64,000 nucleotides of DNA. Origin: Streptomyces netropsis. GTDB taxonomy: Bacteria; Actinomycetota; Actinomycetes; Streptomycetales; Streptomycetaceae. The notes under the pieces were generated by a model that was not told the DNA's origin, searched no databases, and saw only the letters and a program-made list of their open reading frames with translations. Positions 37,718 through 47,231 of this stretch are shown here, one piece after another. A program made the position numbers and the translations under genes. The stretch is taken from positions 806,001 through 870,000 of the forward strand of contig NZ_JACHJG010000001.1 of the NCBI RefSeq assembly GCF_014203545.1. The letters are read 5' to 3'. Position 1 is the first letter of the stretch, and each line of letters starts with the position of its first letter.

Positions 37718-37745
37718 CGGCCCGGCCCTCGACGGGGCCGGGCCG
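37718..37745. terminator. Hairpin between lspA and the pseudouridine synthase gene
   Basis: Perfect 11-bp arms (37718-37728 and 37735-37745) lie 21 bases after lspA. They probably end or attenuate the lspA transcript. Confidence 0.65.
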
Positions 37746-37800
37746 TCGTCGTCCCGGACGGGCGTACGGGTGGGTCCGGCCCGTCCGGCATACTCGACGG

Positions 37801-38742
37801 GTGAGCACCATTCCCGAGATCCGCGCCCTTCCCGTCCCCGATGGCCTCGAAGGCGAGCGCGTCGACGCCGCCATCGCCCGCATGTTCGGCTTCTCCCGCA
37901 CCAAGGCGGCCGAACTCGCGGCCGCGGGCAAGGTCCAGCTCGACGGGGCCGAGGCCGGGAAGTCCGACCGGGTCACCGGCGGGGCCTGGCTGGAGGTCGA
38001 GATGCCCGCCGCGCCCGCGCCGGTGCAGATCGTCGCGGAGCCCGTCGAGGGCATGGAGATCGTCCATGACGACGACGACATCGTCGTGATCGTCAAGCCG
38101 GTCGGCGTCGCCGCGCACCCGAGCCCCGGCTGGACCGGCACCACCGTCATCGGCGGTCTCGCCGCCGCCGGCTACCGCATCTCCACCTCGGGTGCGTCCG
38201 AGCGCCAGGGCATCGTGCACCGCCTGGACGTCGGCACCTCCGGCCTGATGGTCGTCGCCAAGTCCGAGCGCGCCTACACCCTGCTCAAGCAGCAGTTCCG
38301 CGAGCGCACGGTCGACAAGCGCTACCACTCGCTGGTCCAGGGCCACCCGGACCCGATGAGCGGCACCATCGACGCCCCCATCGGCCGGCACCCCAACCAC
38401 GACTACAAGTGGGCCGTCACCGCCGAGGGCAAGCCGTCGGTGACCCACTACGACCTCATCGAGGCGTTCCGGGCCGCCAGCCTCCTCGACATCAAGCTGG
38501 AGACCGGCCGCACGCACCAGATCCGGGTGCACATGGCCGCGCACCGGCACCCCTGCGTCGGTGACATCACCTACGGCGCCGACCCGACCCTCGCCAAGCG
38601 GCTGGGCCTCACCCGGCAGTGGCTGCACGCCATGCGGCTCGGCTTCGAGCACCCCGAGGACGGGCGCTGGGTGGAGTTCGAGAGCGCCTACCCCGAGGAC
38701 CTCCAGCGCGCCCTGGACATCGTGCGCGCCGAAAGCGCGTGA
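37801..38742 (+). CDS. RluA-family 23S rRNA pseudouridine synthase
   Basis: A 313-residue enzyme of the RluA/RluD type. An S4 RNA-binding domain is at the N-terminus (about residues 15-75, [20 protein letters not shown]). The catalytic domain has [20 protein letters not shown], in which Asp attacks uridine, and the [10 protein letters not shown] motif. Target sites on rRNA are not deducible, but an RluD-like role is most likely. GTG 37801 fits the family. The stop overlaps the next GTG. Confidence 0.93.
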   Translation: MSTIPEIRALPVPDGLEGERVDAAIARMFGFSRTKAAELAAAGKVQLDGAEAGKSDRVTGGAWLEVEMPAAPAPVQIVAEPVEGMEIVHDDDDIVVIVKPVGVAAHPSPGWTGTTVIGGLAAAGYRISTSGASERQGIVHRLDVGTSGLMVVAKSERAYTLLKQQFRERTVDKRYHSLVQGHPDPMSGTIDAPIGRHPNHDYKWAVTAEGKPSVTHYDLIEAFRAASLLDIKLETGRTHQIRVHMAAHRHPCVGDITYGADPTLAKRLGLTRQWLHAMRLGFEHPEDGRWVEFESAYPEDLQRALDIVRAESA

Positions 38743-39221
38743 GCCGGGACGCCCCCTACGTCATCCGCCCGGCGGGCCCGGCGGAGCTGGCGGACTGCTT
38801 CGCCGTGCGCCGTGAGGTCTTCGTCGTGGAGCAGCGGATCCCGGAGGCGGAGGAGATGGACGCGTACGACACCGACGCGGTCCATCTCCTGGCCACCGGC
38901 CCGGCCGGCCCCGTCGGCACGGTGCGCTTCCTGCACGGCGGGCCCGCCCGGCGGAAGTACGCCCACGCCGGCGTCGACGACGACACCACGGCCGTCCTCG
39001 GCCGGCTCGCCGTCGGCGGCGCCGCACGGGGCACGGGCCTCGGTGCCGCGCTCGTGCGGGCGGTGGAGGACGAGGCCCGGCGACTGGGCCTGGCCCGGGT
39101 CTACCTCGAGGCGCAGACGCACGCCCTCGGCTTCTACGAGCGCATGGGGTACGCCGCGTACGGACCGGAGTTCGACGAGGGCAGCGGCATCCCGCACCGG
39201 GCGATGGCCAAGCTGCTCTGA
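38739..39221 (+). CDS. GNAT family N-acetyltransferase
   Basis: A 160-residue acetyltransferase. The order [47 protein letters not shown] (acetyl-CoA loop in motif A) and [20 protein letters not shown] matches the ElaA/GCN5 type often found next to rluD. The substrate is unknown. GTG 38739 overlaps the upstream stop by 4 bases, so it is translated with the pseudouridine synthase. Confidence 0.92.
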   Translation: MSRDAPYVIRPAGPAELADCFAVRREVFVVEQRIPEAEEMDAYDTDAVHLLATGPAGPVGTVRFLHGGPARRKYAHAGVDDDTTAVLGRLAVGGAARGTGLGAALVRAVEDEARRLGLARVYLEAQTHALGFYERMGYAAYGPEFDEGSGIPHRAMAKLL

Positions 39222-39315
39222 GGTGCTCTGAGGCGCCCGTCATCACGGGGTTTGCCCCGTTCCATGGCAGGCTGGGGCCTGAACGTCTGTTCCCCCACCT
39301 GCCCGGAGGGCATCC

Positions 39316-40905
39316 GTGGACCAGCTCGCCCTGCTGTTCGTCCTGCTCATCGGGGCCGTGGTCACGGTGCCGCTCGGGGACCGGCTGGGGCTGCCGTCAC
39401 CGGTGCTGATGACCCTGGGCGGGATCGTCCTCGCGCTGCTGCCGTTCGTGCCGAACGTGGACATCCCACCGGAGTTCATCCTCCCGCTGGTGCTGCCGCC
39501 CCTGCTCTACGCCTCCGTGCAGCGCACCTCCTGGCGGCAGTTCGCGGCCAACCTGCGGCCGATCTTCCTGCTCGCCGTCGCGCTCGTCTTCGTCACGACC
39601 GCCGCGGTCGCCGCCGTCGCGGGCGCCATCGTGCCGGGCCTGCCCATCGCTGCCGCCGTCGCCCTCGGCGCGCTCGTCGCCCCGCCCGACCCCGTCGCCG
39701 CCACCGCCGTCGCGGGCTCCCTCGGGCTGCCCCGCCGTCTGGTCTCCATCCTGGAGGGCGAGGGGCTCTTCAACGACGTCACCGCCATCGTGCTCTACCA
39801 CGTGGCCATCGCCGCGGCCGTCAGCGGCAGCTTCTCGCTGCCGCGGGCCGTCGCCGAGCTGGTGCTGTCCGCCGTGGTGGCCCTGGCGGTCGGGCTGGCC
39901 CTCGGCTGGGCGGCCAAGAAGCTCTTGGACGTCCTCGGCGACGCGACGCTCCAGATCGGGCTCACCCTGCTGGTGCCGTTCGTCTCCTACGTCCTGGCCG
40001 AGGAGTTCAAGGGCTCCGGCGTGCTCGCCGTGCTCGTCACCGCGCTGTTCCTCGCCGAGTACGCCACGGACCCGGACGACGTCCTCGGGCGGCTGGCCGG
40101 TCACACCTTCTGGGAGGTCGTCGACACCCTCGTCACCGGCGTCGCCTTCGGGCTCATCGGCCTGGAGCTCCACACCGTCTTCCACGCCGCCTCTGGCCGC
40201 TGGCACGAGATGCTCGGCACGGGGGCCGTCGTCGTCGCGGTCGTCATCGGCGTACGCCTGCTGTGGCTGCTGCCCGCCGCGTGGCTCGCCAAGAAGCTGC
40301 ACCGACGCCGGGACCTCGACGAGGAGATCCCGATGAGCTGGCGCGAGACGGTCGTGATGTGGTGGTCCGGGATGCGCGGCGTCGCCTCCGTCGCGCTGGC
40401 CCTCGCCATCCCGCTGCGCACGGACGACGGCTCGCCCTTCCCCGCCCGCGACGAGATGCTCTTCATCGCCTTCGCCGTCATCGTCGCCACCCTCGTCGTC
40501 CAGGGCCTCACCCTGCCCTGGCTGGTCAAGCGGCTCGGCGTGGAGCCCGACGCCGACGCCGAGCGGGAGCTGTCGCGACGGCTCGCCGTGCGCGTCGCCA
40601 AGGCCGCCAAGCGCCGGCTCAAGGAGATCGAACAGGACGAGGACCTCCCCGAGGACCTCGTCGAACAGCTCCACCGGCGGGCCTACGAGGTGGGCGCCCG
40701 GATCAGCCCCGACATGGTGGACGAGGAGCGCCGCGAGGCCCACGCCCAGCGCGTCGAGCGGATCCGCACCGTGCAGCGCATCCAGAACGAGATGCTCTCC
40801 GCCGCCCGGCACGAGGTGCTGGCCGCGCGCAGCGAGCCCGGCGCCGACCCGGAGGTCGTCGACCGGGTGCTGCGCCAACTGGACGTCCGGAGCCTGCGCG
40901 GCTAG
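39316..40905 (+). CDS. Na+/H+ antiporter (CPA1 family)
   Basis: A 529-residue monovalent cation:proton antiporter. About twelve transmembrane helices span residues 3-415. The ion-binding pair lies in the conserved APPDPVAATAVAGSLGLPRR and EGLFNDVTAIVLY regions. The last about 110 residues form a hydrophilic, charged cytoplasmic regulatory tail with helical repeats. The start GTG 39316 follows GGAGGG by about 7 bases. It converges with the MscS-type gene. Confidence 0.93.
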   Translation: MDQLALLFVLLIGAVVTVPLGDRLGLPSPVLMTLGGIVLALLPFVPNVDIPPEFILPLVLPPLLYASVQRTSWRQFAANLRPIFLLAVALVFVTTAAVAAVAGAIVPGLPIAAAVALGALVAPPDPVAATAVAGSLGLPRRLVSILEGEGLFNDVTAIVLYHVAIAAAVSGSFSLPRAVAELVLSAVVALAVGLALGWAAKKLLDVLGDATLQIGLTLLVPFVSYVLAEEFKGSGVLAVLVTALFLAEYATDPDDVLGRLAGHTFWEVVDTLVTGVAFGLIGLELHTVFHAASGRWHEMLGTGAVVVAVVIGVRLLWLLPAAWLAKKLHRRRDLDEEIPMSWRETVVMWWSGMRGVASVALALAIPLRTDDGSPFPARDEMLFIAFAVIVATLVVQGLTLPWLVKRLGVEPDADAERELSRRLAVRVAKAAKRRLKEIEQDEDLPEDLVEQLHRRAYEVGARISPDMVDEERREAHAQRVERIRTVQRIQNEMLSAARHEVLAARSEPGADPEVVDRVLRQLDVRSLRG

Positions 40906-41017
40906 CGCCTGGGCCTGGCCGATGCGCACCTCCGCTGCCCGTCGGTGTCCTCGCTCTCCCCGGCTGCCGCTGGGGGCGGCTTCGACTGCGGGCCGCCTGT
41001 GCCGCCTGCGGCGGCGA

Positions 41018-41054
41018 GCGCCCTGCGGGCGCGTCCTCAATCGCCGGACGGGCT
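41018..41054. repeat. Copy 1 of a dispersed Streptomyces intergenic repeat
   Basis: A 37-base stretch beginning GCGCCCTGCGGGCGC and ending CGCCGGACGGGCT is identical to one at 57990-58026. This copy lies between convergent genes. It lacks the downstream inverted half and can only form the small GCGCCC/GGGCGC hairpin. The surrounding 163 bases hold no gene. Confidence 0.75.
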
Positions 41055-41068
41055 GCCATCGGCCGGCC

Positions 41069-42178
41069 CTAGTTCGTCCCCGGACCCGGGCCGATGTCGT
41101 CGGCGGTCGGCGGGGCCTGCCGACGGGAGGGGGCCTCCTCCAGGCCGGGCGCGGGCGCGGTGTTGATGCGCGGCAGCGCGTACGGATGCTCCCGCCGCAG
41201 CCACTCGATGAGCTGTTCGCGCACCAGGCAGCGCAGCGTCCAGATGTCGTCGGCGTCCTTGGCGGTCACCAGCGCCCGCACCTGGATGGTCGAGGGGGTG
41301 GTGTCGGTGACGACCAGGCCCCAGGACCGTTCGTCCCACTCGTGGCTGCTCTTGAGCACGTTGTGGAGGTGGTCGCGCAGCAGGTCTATCGGCGTCGAGT
41401 GGTCGAGGTGGAAGAACACCGTGCCGGTCATCCGCTGGTTGCCGCGCGACCAGTTCTCGAACGGCTTGCTGGTGAAGTACGACACCGGCATCGTGATCCG
41501 CCGCTCGTCCCAGGTGGTCACCACCAGATAGGTGAGCGTGATCTCCTCGACCTTGCCCCACTCGCCGTCGACCACGACCGTGTCACCGATGCGGACCAGG
41601 TCGCCGAAGGCGATCTGCAGCCCGGCGAAGAGATTGCCGAGCGTGGACTGCGCCGCGACACCGGCCACGATGCCGATCACACCGGCCGAGGCCAGCATCG
41701 AGGTCCCCACGGTCTTCATCGCCGGGAAGGTCAGCAGCATCGCCGCCACGGCCACCACACAGATGGCGGCCGTGACGATCCGCTGGATCAGCGTGACCTG
41801 GGTGCGCACCCGGCGCACCCGGGCCGGGTCCGCCGCGTGCGCGGCGTAGCGGGCGTACGTCGACTCGACCACGGCGGTGGCCACCCGTACCACCAGCCAG
41901 GCACACGCGCCGATCAGCACCAGGGTCAGCGCCTGGCCCACCCCGGCCTCGTGCCCCTCGGCCACCCCGGAGGACTCGTAGCTGCCGCGCAGCAGCGCCG
42001 CGCACAGCACCAGGCGCAGCGGCAGCCGGCAGCGGCCCAGCAGGCCCCACAGCGGCATCTCGGGGTGCCGGGCGGCGATCCGGCCTAGCACCTGGTCGGC
42101 CACCCAGCCGACCACCGCGGTGATGAGCACCGCCCCACCGACGACGATGAGCGGACGCAGCACGTCCTCCATGGACAC
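41069..42178 (-). CDS. MscS-family mechanosensitive ion channel
   Basis: A 369-residue small-conductance channel protein. Four transmembrane helices precede the pore-lining helix (SAGVIGIVAGVAAQSTLGNL). The MscS beta domain starts at FGDLVRIGDTVVVDGEWGKV and contains RRITMPVSYFTSKPFENWSR. The C-terminal domain follows and ends in a proline-rich tail. GTG 42178 is preferred over ATG 42172 because GGAAGGAG lies 6 bases upstream of it. It is divergent from the dienelactone hydrolase gene. Confidence 0.92.
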   Translation of the reverse strand: MSMEDVLRPLIVVGGAVLITAVVGWVADQVLGRIAARHPEMPLWGLLGRCRLPLRLVLCAALLRGSYESSGVAEGHEAGVGQALTLVLIGACAWLVVRVATAVVESTYARYAAHAADPARVRRVRTQVTLIQRIVTAAICVVAVAAMLLTFPAMKTVGTSMLASAGVIGIVAGVAAQSTLGNLFAGLQIAFGDLVRIGDTVVVDGEWGKVEEITLTYLVVTTWDERRITMPVSYFTSKPFENWSRGNQRMTGTVFFHLDHSTPIDLLRDHLHNVLKSSHEWDERSWGLVVTDTTPSTIQVRALVTAKDADDIWTLRCLVREQLIEWLRREHPYALPRINTAPAPGLEEAPSRRQAPPTADDIGPGPGTN

Positions 42179-42286
42179 GTGTGGCTCCTTCCGGCCTGCG
42201 GTCCTCGCTGCTCTCCGGTGGGCGTCCTCCCGACCGTAACTGGCACGATGGGTGACACGCGATCCACCTGTAAGGAAGTGACTCCA

Positions 42287-42871
42287 GTGGCGTCCCCTAC
42301 CACGATTGTCCTGTTTCATTCAGCGTTCGGGCTGCGGCCCGCGGTGCACGCCGCCGCCGAGCGCCTGCGCGCCGCCGGTCACGAGGTGCACGTTCCGGAC
42401 CTTTACGACGGCCGGACGACGGACACCGTCGAGGAGGGCATGCTGATCAAGGACGAGATCGGCAAGGAGGAGCTGCTGCGCCGGGCCATCACCGCGGTGG
42501 CGCCGCTGTCCGACCGCGGCCTCGTCTACGCGGGCTTCTCGCTCGGCGGATCGATTGCGCAGAACCTCGCGCTGGGCGACGAGAAGGCGCGCGGCCTGCT
42601 GCTCCTGCACGGCACCTCCGACCTCGCCGAGGACGCGGCCGTGGACGAGCTGCCCGTGCAGCTGCACGTCGCGGACCCCGACCCCTTCGAGCCGCACGAC
42701 TGGCTCAACGCCTGGTACCTGCGGATGCAGCGGGCGGGCGCGGACGTGGAGGTCTACCGCTACGCCGGGGCCGGGCACCTGTTCACCGACCCCGAGCTGG
42801 CGGACTACGACAAGGAGGCGGCCGAGGCCGCCTGGAAGGTGGCGCTCGGCTTCCTCGACGACCTCGGGTAG
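42287..42871 (+). CDS. Dienelactone hydrolase family protein
   Basis: A 194-residue alpha/beta hydrolase. The nucleophile elbow is YAGFSLGGSIAQN, where Ser replaces the Cys of classic dienelactone hydrolases. The Asp may be in LHVADPDPFEP, and the His is in YAGAGHLFTDPEL. The substrate is unknown. I chose GTG 42287 because AAGGA is 10 bases upstream. GTG 42278 in the same frame is too close to that site. Confidence 0.88.
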   Translation: MASPTTIVLFHSAFGLRPAVHAAAERLRAAGHEVHVPDLYDGRTTDTVEEGMLIKDEIGKEELLRRAITAVAPLSDRGLVYAGFSLGGSIAQNLALGDEKARGLLLLHGTSDLAEDAAVDELPVQLHVADPDPFEPHDWLNAWYLRMQRAGADVEVYRYAGAGHLFTDPELADYDKEAAEAAWKVALGFLDDLG

Positions 42872-42891
42872 GGCCTGTCCGGGAGACGGTC

Positions 42892-44568
42892 CTAGCCGAC
42901 GGGGGTCTTCACCCGCTCGACGCGCTGGGTGCCCGTGCGCGTCCGGTAGGACCGGGACCAGGAGGACGTGGCCTTCGGGTCCCTCTTGTCGGACAGCACG
43001 TAGTAGTCCATCTGGGCGTGCTCGGCGGTGATGTCGAGGACGCCGTAGCCGTGCGAGTCCATGTCGAGCCACTTCACATGCCGGTTGGCGGCCTTGATCG
43101 CGGTGGCGGCGGCGAGGGAGACCGTGTGCGGCGGCACGTGCAGGAGGTCGTCGAGGTTGTCCGAGGTCACCGAGGTGACCACGAACTCGGTGGCCACGGA
43201 CGGCGATATCGGGTACGTCGCGGCCGTACGGGGCACGTCGTTGGCCCAGGCCATGTGGATGTCGCCGGTGAGGAAGACGGTGTTGCGTATCGCACGGTCG
43301 GCGAGGTGGGTGAGCAGCTCGCGCCGGTCGTCCGTGTACCCGTCCCACTGGTCGGTGCTGATCGGGACGCCGCCCGTGGGCAGCCCGAGCAGCTTGGTGA
43401 GCGGCTCCAGCAGATGGGCGGGCAGGGCGCCGAAGGCCACCGGGGAGATCATCACGGAGTTGCCCACGAGGCGCCAGGTGGTGTCCGACGACGCCAGGCC
43501 CGCCTTGAGCCAGTCGAGCTGGGCCCGGCCGGTGATGGTGCGCTCGGGGTCGTCGACCGCGCCGCCCTTGACCTGCTGCGAGCGGAACGAGCGCAGGTCC
43601 ATCAGGTGCAGGTCGGCGAGCTTGCCGAAGCGCAGCCGCCGGTAGGTGGTGCCCTCGACGGACGGGCGGACCGGCATCCACTCGAAGTAGGCCTGCTTCG
43701 CGGCGGCCATGCGGGCGGCCCAGTCGCCCTCGGCGCCGGGCGTGTGGTTCTCGGCGCCGCCCGACCAGGCGTCGTTGGCGAACTCGTGGTCGTCCCAGAT
43801 GGCCACGGTCGGGTGCGCCTGGTGCAGGGCCTGCAGATCGGGGTCGGTCTTGTAACGGCCGTGGCGGACGCGGTAGTCGGCCAGGCTGACGATCTCGTGG
43901 GCGGGGGAGTGCGGGCGCACGACGTACTTCGCGGCCGGGTAGGTGCCGGTCCCGTACTCGTAGATGTAGTCGCCGAGGTGCAGCACCGCGTCCAGGTCTC
44001 TTCGCCCGGCGAGGTGGCGGTACGCGGAGAAGTGGCCCGCCTCCCAGTTGGCGCAGGAGACCACGCCGAAGCGGACGCCCGTGGTGGCCGCGCCGTGGGC
44101 GGGGGCCGTGCGGGTGCGGGCGGCGGGGGAGGTGACACCGCCGGCGGTGAAGCGGAAGTGGTAGCCGGTGGCCGGACGGAGGCCGCGGACGTCGGCCTTG
44201 ACGGTGTGGTCCGTCGCGGCCGACGCGGTGGCCGTGCCGTGCGCGACGACCCGGGCGAAGGCCGCGTCCTCGGCGACCTGCCAGCGGACCTCGACGTCCG
44301 GCCCCAGCCCGGAGCCGGGAACGGCTTCGGGGGCGGGTGTGACCCGGGTCCACAACAGGACGCCGTCGGGGAGCGGGTCGCCGGAGGCGACTCCGTGCAG
44401 GAAGCCGGTGGCCGCGGTGGTCCCGGCGGCGGGGGCCGCGGCGGGCGCGGGCACGGCGGGCCGCGCGTGGGCGGCGGGGGCGGTGGCCAGGGGCAGCAGG
44501 GCCGCGGTCGTGGTGGCGGCTACGGCCGTGACGGCCGTGCGGCGCGAGATCTGGTCATATGGGGTCAC
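42892..44568 (-). CDS. phoD: Secreted PhoD-type alkaline phosphatase/phosphodiesterase
   Basis: A 558-residue exported metallophosphoesterase. A twin-arginine signal ([20 protein letters not shown], then AHA cleavage near residue 36) shows Tat export. A PhoD N-terminal domain precedes the catalytic part, with metal-binding residues in [31 protein letters not shown] and [12 protein letters not shown]. It releases phosphate from phosphoesters outside the cell. A minus-strand TAATAT (44582-44577) lies only 8 bases before GTG 44568, so the mRNA may be leaderless. I could not find GTTCAC-type PHO boxes upstream. Confidence 0.93.
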   Translation of the reverse strand: MTPYDQISRRTAVTAVAATTTAALLPLATAPAAHARPAVPAPAAAPAAGTTAATGFLHGVASGDPLPDGVLLWTRVTPAPEAVPGSGLGPDVEVRWQVAEDAAFARVVAHGTATASAATDHTVKADVRGLRPATGYHFRFTAGGVTSPAARTRTAPAHGAATTGVRFGVVSCANWEAGHFSAYRHLAGRRDLDAVLHLGDYIYEYGTGTYPAAKYVVRPHSPAHEIVSLADYRVRHGRYKTDPDLQALHQAHPTVAIWDDHEFANDAWSGGAENHTPGAEGDWAARMAAAKQAYFEWMPVRPSVEGTTYRRLRFGKLADLHLMDLRSFRSQQVKGGAVDDPERTITGRAQLDWLKAGLASSDTTWRLVGNSVMISPVAFGALPAHLLEPLTKLLGLPTGGVPISTDQWDGYTDDRRELLTHLADRAIRNTVFLTGDIHMAWANDVPRTAATYPISPSVATEFVVTSVTSDNLDDLLHVPPHTVSLAAATAIKAANRHVKWLDMDSHGYGVLDITAEHAQMDYYVLSDKRDPKATSSWSRSYRTRTGTQRVERVKTPVG

Positions 44569-44612
44569 GAGCCGTCATATTACTTATCGGTAAAACCCGG
44601 GGTAAGGCCATG

Positions 44613-44643
44613 GGGCGGACGGACTCGAAGAGTTCGCCCGCCC
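44613..44643 (-). terminator. Terminator-like hairpin after DsbA-like gene A
   Basis: Two 14-base arms (44613-44626 and 44630-44643; one mismatch, one G-U) lie 47 bases downstream of the DsbA-like gene and before the phoD promoter region. Confidence 0.55.
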
Positions 44644-44689
44644 GTCGGCTCGACGACCACTGATCATTACCGTGGCCGCCGGTACGCGG

Positions 44690-45535
44690 CTACTTCTTCA
44701 GCGCCTCGTCCACCAGCGAGGTGAACTCCTGGGGCGAGCCCGGGGCGCCGCCGCCCGCGCCCGTCAGCTTCTGGCCGTTGAGCTTGAAGGTGGGCGTGCC
44801 GGTCACGTCCTTGGCCTTCTTGAAGTTGTCGGCGACGGCCAGGGCCCACTTGTCGTAGGTGCCCTTCTCGACGGCGGCGTCGAAGTCCTTGTTGCCCTTG
44901 AGTTCCTTGACCGACTGGGCGATCTCGATCAGCTTGGCGTCGTCGGAGTAGGCGTCGTCCGTCTCCTGCGGGTGGTTCTTCTTGTCGAAGAGCGCCTTCT
45001 TGTACTCGAGGAAGACGTCCGGGCCGACGTTCAGCGCCGCGCCCAGCGCGCTCAGGGCGTTGCGCGAACCGGAGCCCGCGATCTGCGGGTTGTCGTCGAG
45101 GAAGGCGCCCATCGTGAACTGCGCCTTGTACTTGCCGTCCTTGATGTCCTTCAGGATGGTGTCGCCCGTGGTGGCCTCGAAGTCCGCGCAGATCGGGCAG
45201 CGCATGTCCTCGAAGATCTCGAGGGTGTTCTTCGCGTCCTTCTTGCCGATGACGACCGTGGCGCCCTTGTCGCCGGTGGTGTTGGCGGGCTGCTTGTAGT
45301 CCGTCTTGTCGGACGCGGCCTTCCATGCCTTGGCGGAGACCTTGTTGTTCTTGCTGCCGTTGGTCATGTTGGTCACCGCGTAGCCGATGCCGCCGGCTAT
45401 CGCGAGCACGACGACGATCGACCCGGCGACGACGAGCTGGCGGCGCGTCTTGTCCTTCTTGGCCTGCCGCTCCCGCTCGGCGCGCAGCCGCTCGCGGGCG
45501 GCCTGCTTGTTCTGCTGGTTGTTGCGGTTGCTCAT
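44690..45535 (-). CDS. Membrane-anchored DsbA-like thioredoxin-fold protein (copy A)
   Basis: A 281-residue protein. The basic N-terminus (RERLRAERERQAKKDKTRRQ) is followed by one transmembrane helix (residues about 34-56) and an extracytoplasmic DsbA/thioredoxin_4 domain. The active site is CPIC in FEDMRCPICADFEA, and the cis-Pro loop is VTGTPTFKLNG. It should form or shuffle disulfides in exported proteins. It lies 49 bases downstream of a polytopic membrane protein, and this pair is repeated just upstream at 46362-47867. Paralogue of 46362-47180. ATG 45535 is supported by the same start in the paralogue. Confidence 0.92.
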   Translation of the reverse strand: MSNRNNQQNKQAARERLRAERERQAKKDKTRRQLVVAGSIVVVLAIAGGIGYAVTNMTNGSKNNKVSAKAWKAASDKTDYKQPANTTGDKGATVVIGKKDAKNTLEIFEDMRCPICADFEATTGDTILKDIKDGKYKAQFTMGAFLDDNPQIAGSGSRNALSALGAALNVGPDVFLEYKKALFDKKNHPQETDDAYSDDAKLIEIAQSVKELKGNKDFDAAVEKGTYDKWALAVADNFKKAKDVTGTPTFKLNGQKLTGAGGGAPGSPQEFTSLVDEALKK

Positions 45536-45584
45536 GAGGTCTTCTCCGGGTGATGAACGTACGAATGAGGGGGAACGCTGGTGC

Positions 45585-46274
45585 TCAGGCGACTGCCGGG
45601 CACAGGGGCGGACCGCGTCGCACGACGGAGTGGACGAGCAGGGGCAACGAGCGGGGCACGCGCGCGTGGCGTGCGGGCCGCGGACGCGCGTCGGCGGGAC
45701 GCGCGAGGGGGACCACCGCGGCGGCGACCAGCAGCAGCGGGCGGAAGGCGCTCGCCGCGACCGCGCGCAGCAGCCGGGCCAGCGCCACCTCGCCGCGGCG
45801 CAGCCAGGCGGCGGCCAGCAGACCGACCGCGATGTGTCCGGCGAGCAGCAGCCACGGGGTGGCGGACCCTGCCTCGGGTGGCGCGGGGAGCGGGCCGGTG
45901 CCGCTCCGGGCGGCCATCCGGGCCAGCGGGGTGCCGAAGTCGCCGCCGCGGCAGACCAGATCGACGCCCATCGAGCGCAGCGGGCCCGCGATCGGACCGC
46001 CCGCCTGGCCGTAACAGGTGTGCTGCCCGGCGGTGAAGACGGTGTCGGCCGCCAGCTCCAGGGGGACGAGGAGGGCGGCGATCTGCCCGTAGCCGCGCTC
46101 CCGGCCGGCCAGCGCGTAGGCGATCGTGAAGAACGCGGCGGCCAGCACGGCGACCGTGGACAGCGGCAGCGGCATCCGCGAGAGCAGCACGTGGGAGGCG
46201 GCGGACAGCGTGAGACAGAAAGCCGTGAAGAGCGCCGCGCGCAGTGCTCTCAGTCGAACTCCCGTCCCCTCCAT
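45585..46274 (-). CDS. Polytopic membrane protein, partner of DsbA-like A
   Basis: A 229-residue protein of no family I can name. About five transmembrane helices are predicted: after RLRALRAALFTAF, around STVAVLAAAFFTIAYALAG, QIAALLVPLELAAD, WLLLAGHIAVGLLAAAWL, and ASAFRPLLLVAAAVV. The loop after helix 3 holds two Cys (HTCYG and LVCRGG) and should face outside. His residues occur in helix 1 (SASHVLLS-type) and helix 4 (AGHIA), and the C-terminal tail has HARVP and HSVVRRGPPL. All are kept in the paralogue at 47232-47867. ATG 46274 starts MEGTGVRLRALR. Confidence 0.8.
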   Translation of the reverse strand: MEGTGVRLRALRAALFTAFCLTLSAASHVLLSRMPLPLSTVAVLAAAFFTIAYALAGRERGYGQIAALLVPLELAADTVFTAGQHTCYGQAGGPIAGPLRSMGVDLVCRGGDFGTPLARMAARSGTGPLPAPPEAGSATPWLLLAGHIAVGLLAAAWLRRGEVALARLLRAVAASAFRPLLLVAAAVVPLARPADARPRPARHARVPRSLPLLVHSVVRRGPPLCPAVA

Positions 46275-46361
46275 GAGGCCGAAGTTTGCCACGATCGTGG
46301 GTATGTGTCGTGTCAAGATTCGGCATCGACGGCGGGGACGGGACACCCCGGGCGAGGGGGC

Positions 46362-47180
46362 TCAGGACTTCAGCTCGGCCTCGACCGCCTTGGTGTACTG
46401 GTCCGGGGTGATCGGGACGTTCTTGCCGTCCGTGGTCAGCTTCTTGCCGTCGAGCTTGAGCGTCGGGGTGCCGGTGACGTCCTTGGCCTTGTCGAATTCG
46501 GCGGACACCTCCAGCGCCCACTTGTCGAAGGTGCCGTCCTCGACGTTCTTGCGGAACTCCGCGTTGTTCTTGAGCGCCGGGACCTCGTTCGCGATCTTCA
46601 GCAGGACGTCGTCCTTCGCGTAGTCGTCCTTCGTCTCCTGCGGGTGGTTGGCCTTGGCGTAGAGGGCCTTGTTGTAGGCGCTGAACGCCTCGGGGCCGAC
46701 GTTCAGGGCCGAGCCGAGCGCGCTGAGCGCGTTCTTCGAGCCGTCGCCGCCGAAGTTGCGGTCGAGGAAGGTGGCGACGTGGTACGAGACCTTGTACTTG
46801 CCGTCCTTGACGTCCTTGTCGAGCGTGCCGCCGACGTTCTGCTCGAAGACCGAGCAGATCGGGCAGCGCATGTCCTGGTAGAGGTCCAGGGTGTGCTTGG
46901 CCTTCTTGTCACCGATGACGATCTCGGTGCCCTTGGCGCCGGCGGTGTTGGCGGGCTTGACGAGCTCCTTCTTCGCCACCGCCGCCCAGTCGGAGTCCTT
47001 GCCCCCGCCGAGCTGGGTGACGGCCACGGCTATGCCCGCCGCGACCGCCAGGATCGCGGCGACCGACCCGCCGACGACGAGCTGGCGGCGCGTCTTCTCC
47101 TTCTTGGCCTGCCGCTCCCGCTCGGCGCGCAGCCGCTCGCGGGCCGACTGCTTGTTCTCCCAGTTGTTGCGCTTGCTCAT
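46362..47180 (-). CDS. Membrane-anchored DsbA-like thioredoxin-fold protein (copy B)
   Basis: A 272-residue paralogue of 44690-45535 with the same layout: basic arginine/lysine-rich N-terminus (residues about 10-35), one transmembrane helix (about 36-58), and a DsbA-like domain with CPIC in YQDMRCPICSVFEQ and cis-Pro VTGTPTLKLDG. The start MSKRNNWENK matches MSNRNNQQNK of copy A, and GGAGAAG lies 8 bases before ATG 47180. The linker and the region after the CPIC helix differ most, so the two copies may serve different clients. Confidence 0.92.
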   Translation of the reverse strand: MSKRNNWENKQSARERLRAERERQAKKEKTRRQLVVGGSVAAILAVAAGIAVAVTQLGGGKDSDWAAVAKKELVKPANTAGAKGTEIVIGDKKAKHTLDLYQDMRCPICSVFEQNVGGTLDKDVKDGKYKVSYHVATFLDRNFGGDGSKNALSALGSALNVGPEAFSAYNKALYAKANHPQETKDDYAKDDVLLKIANEVPALKNNAEFRKNVEDGTFDKWALEVSAEFDKAKDVTGTPTLKLDGKKLTTDGKNVPITPDQYTKAVEAELKS

Positions 47181-47231
47181 GTTCCGACTTCTCCGTGCTG
47201 TCAATGCTGTCTGCGTGGGGATCCGTACCGC

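Noticed and set aside
39245..39260. ACGGGG-TTTG-CCCCGT hairpin before the antiporter gene as a terminator
   Set aside because: Only six base pairs and no U-tract, so too weak to claim.
44569..44689. PHO box upstream of phoD
   Set aside because: I looked for GTTCAC-type direct repeats on both strands and found none.
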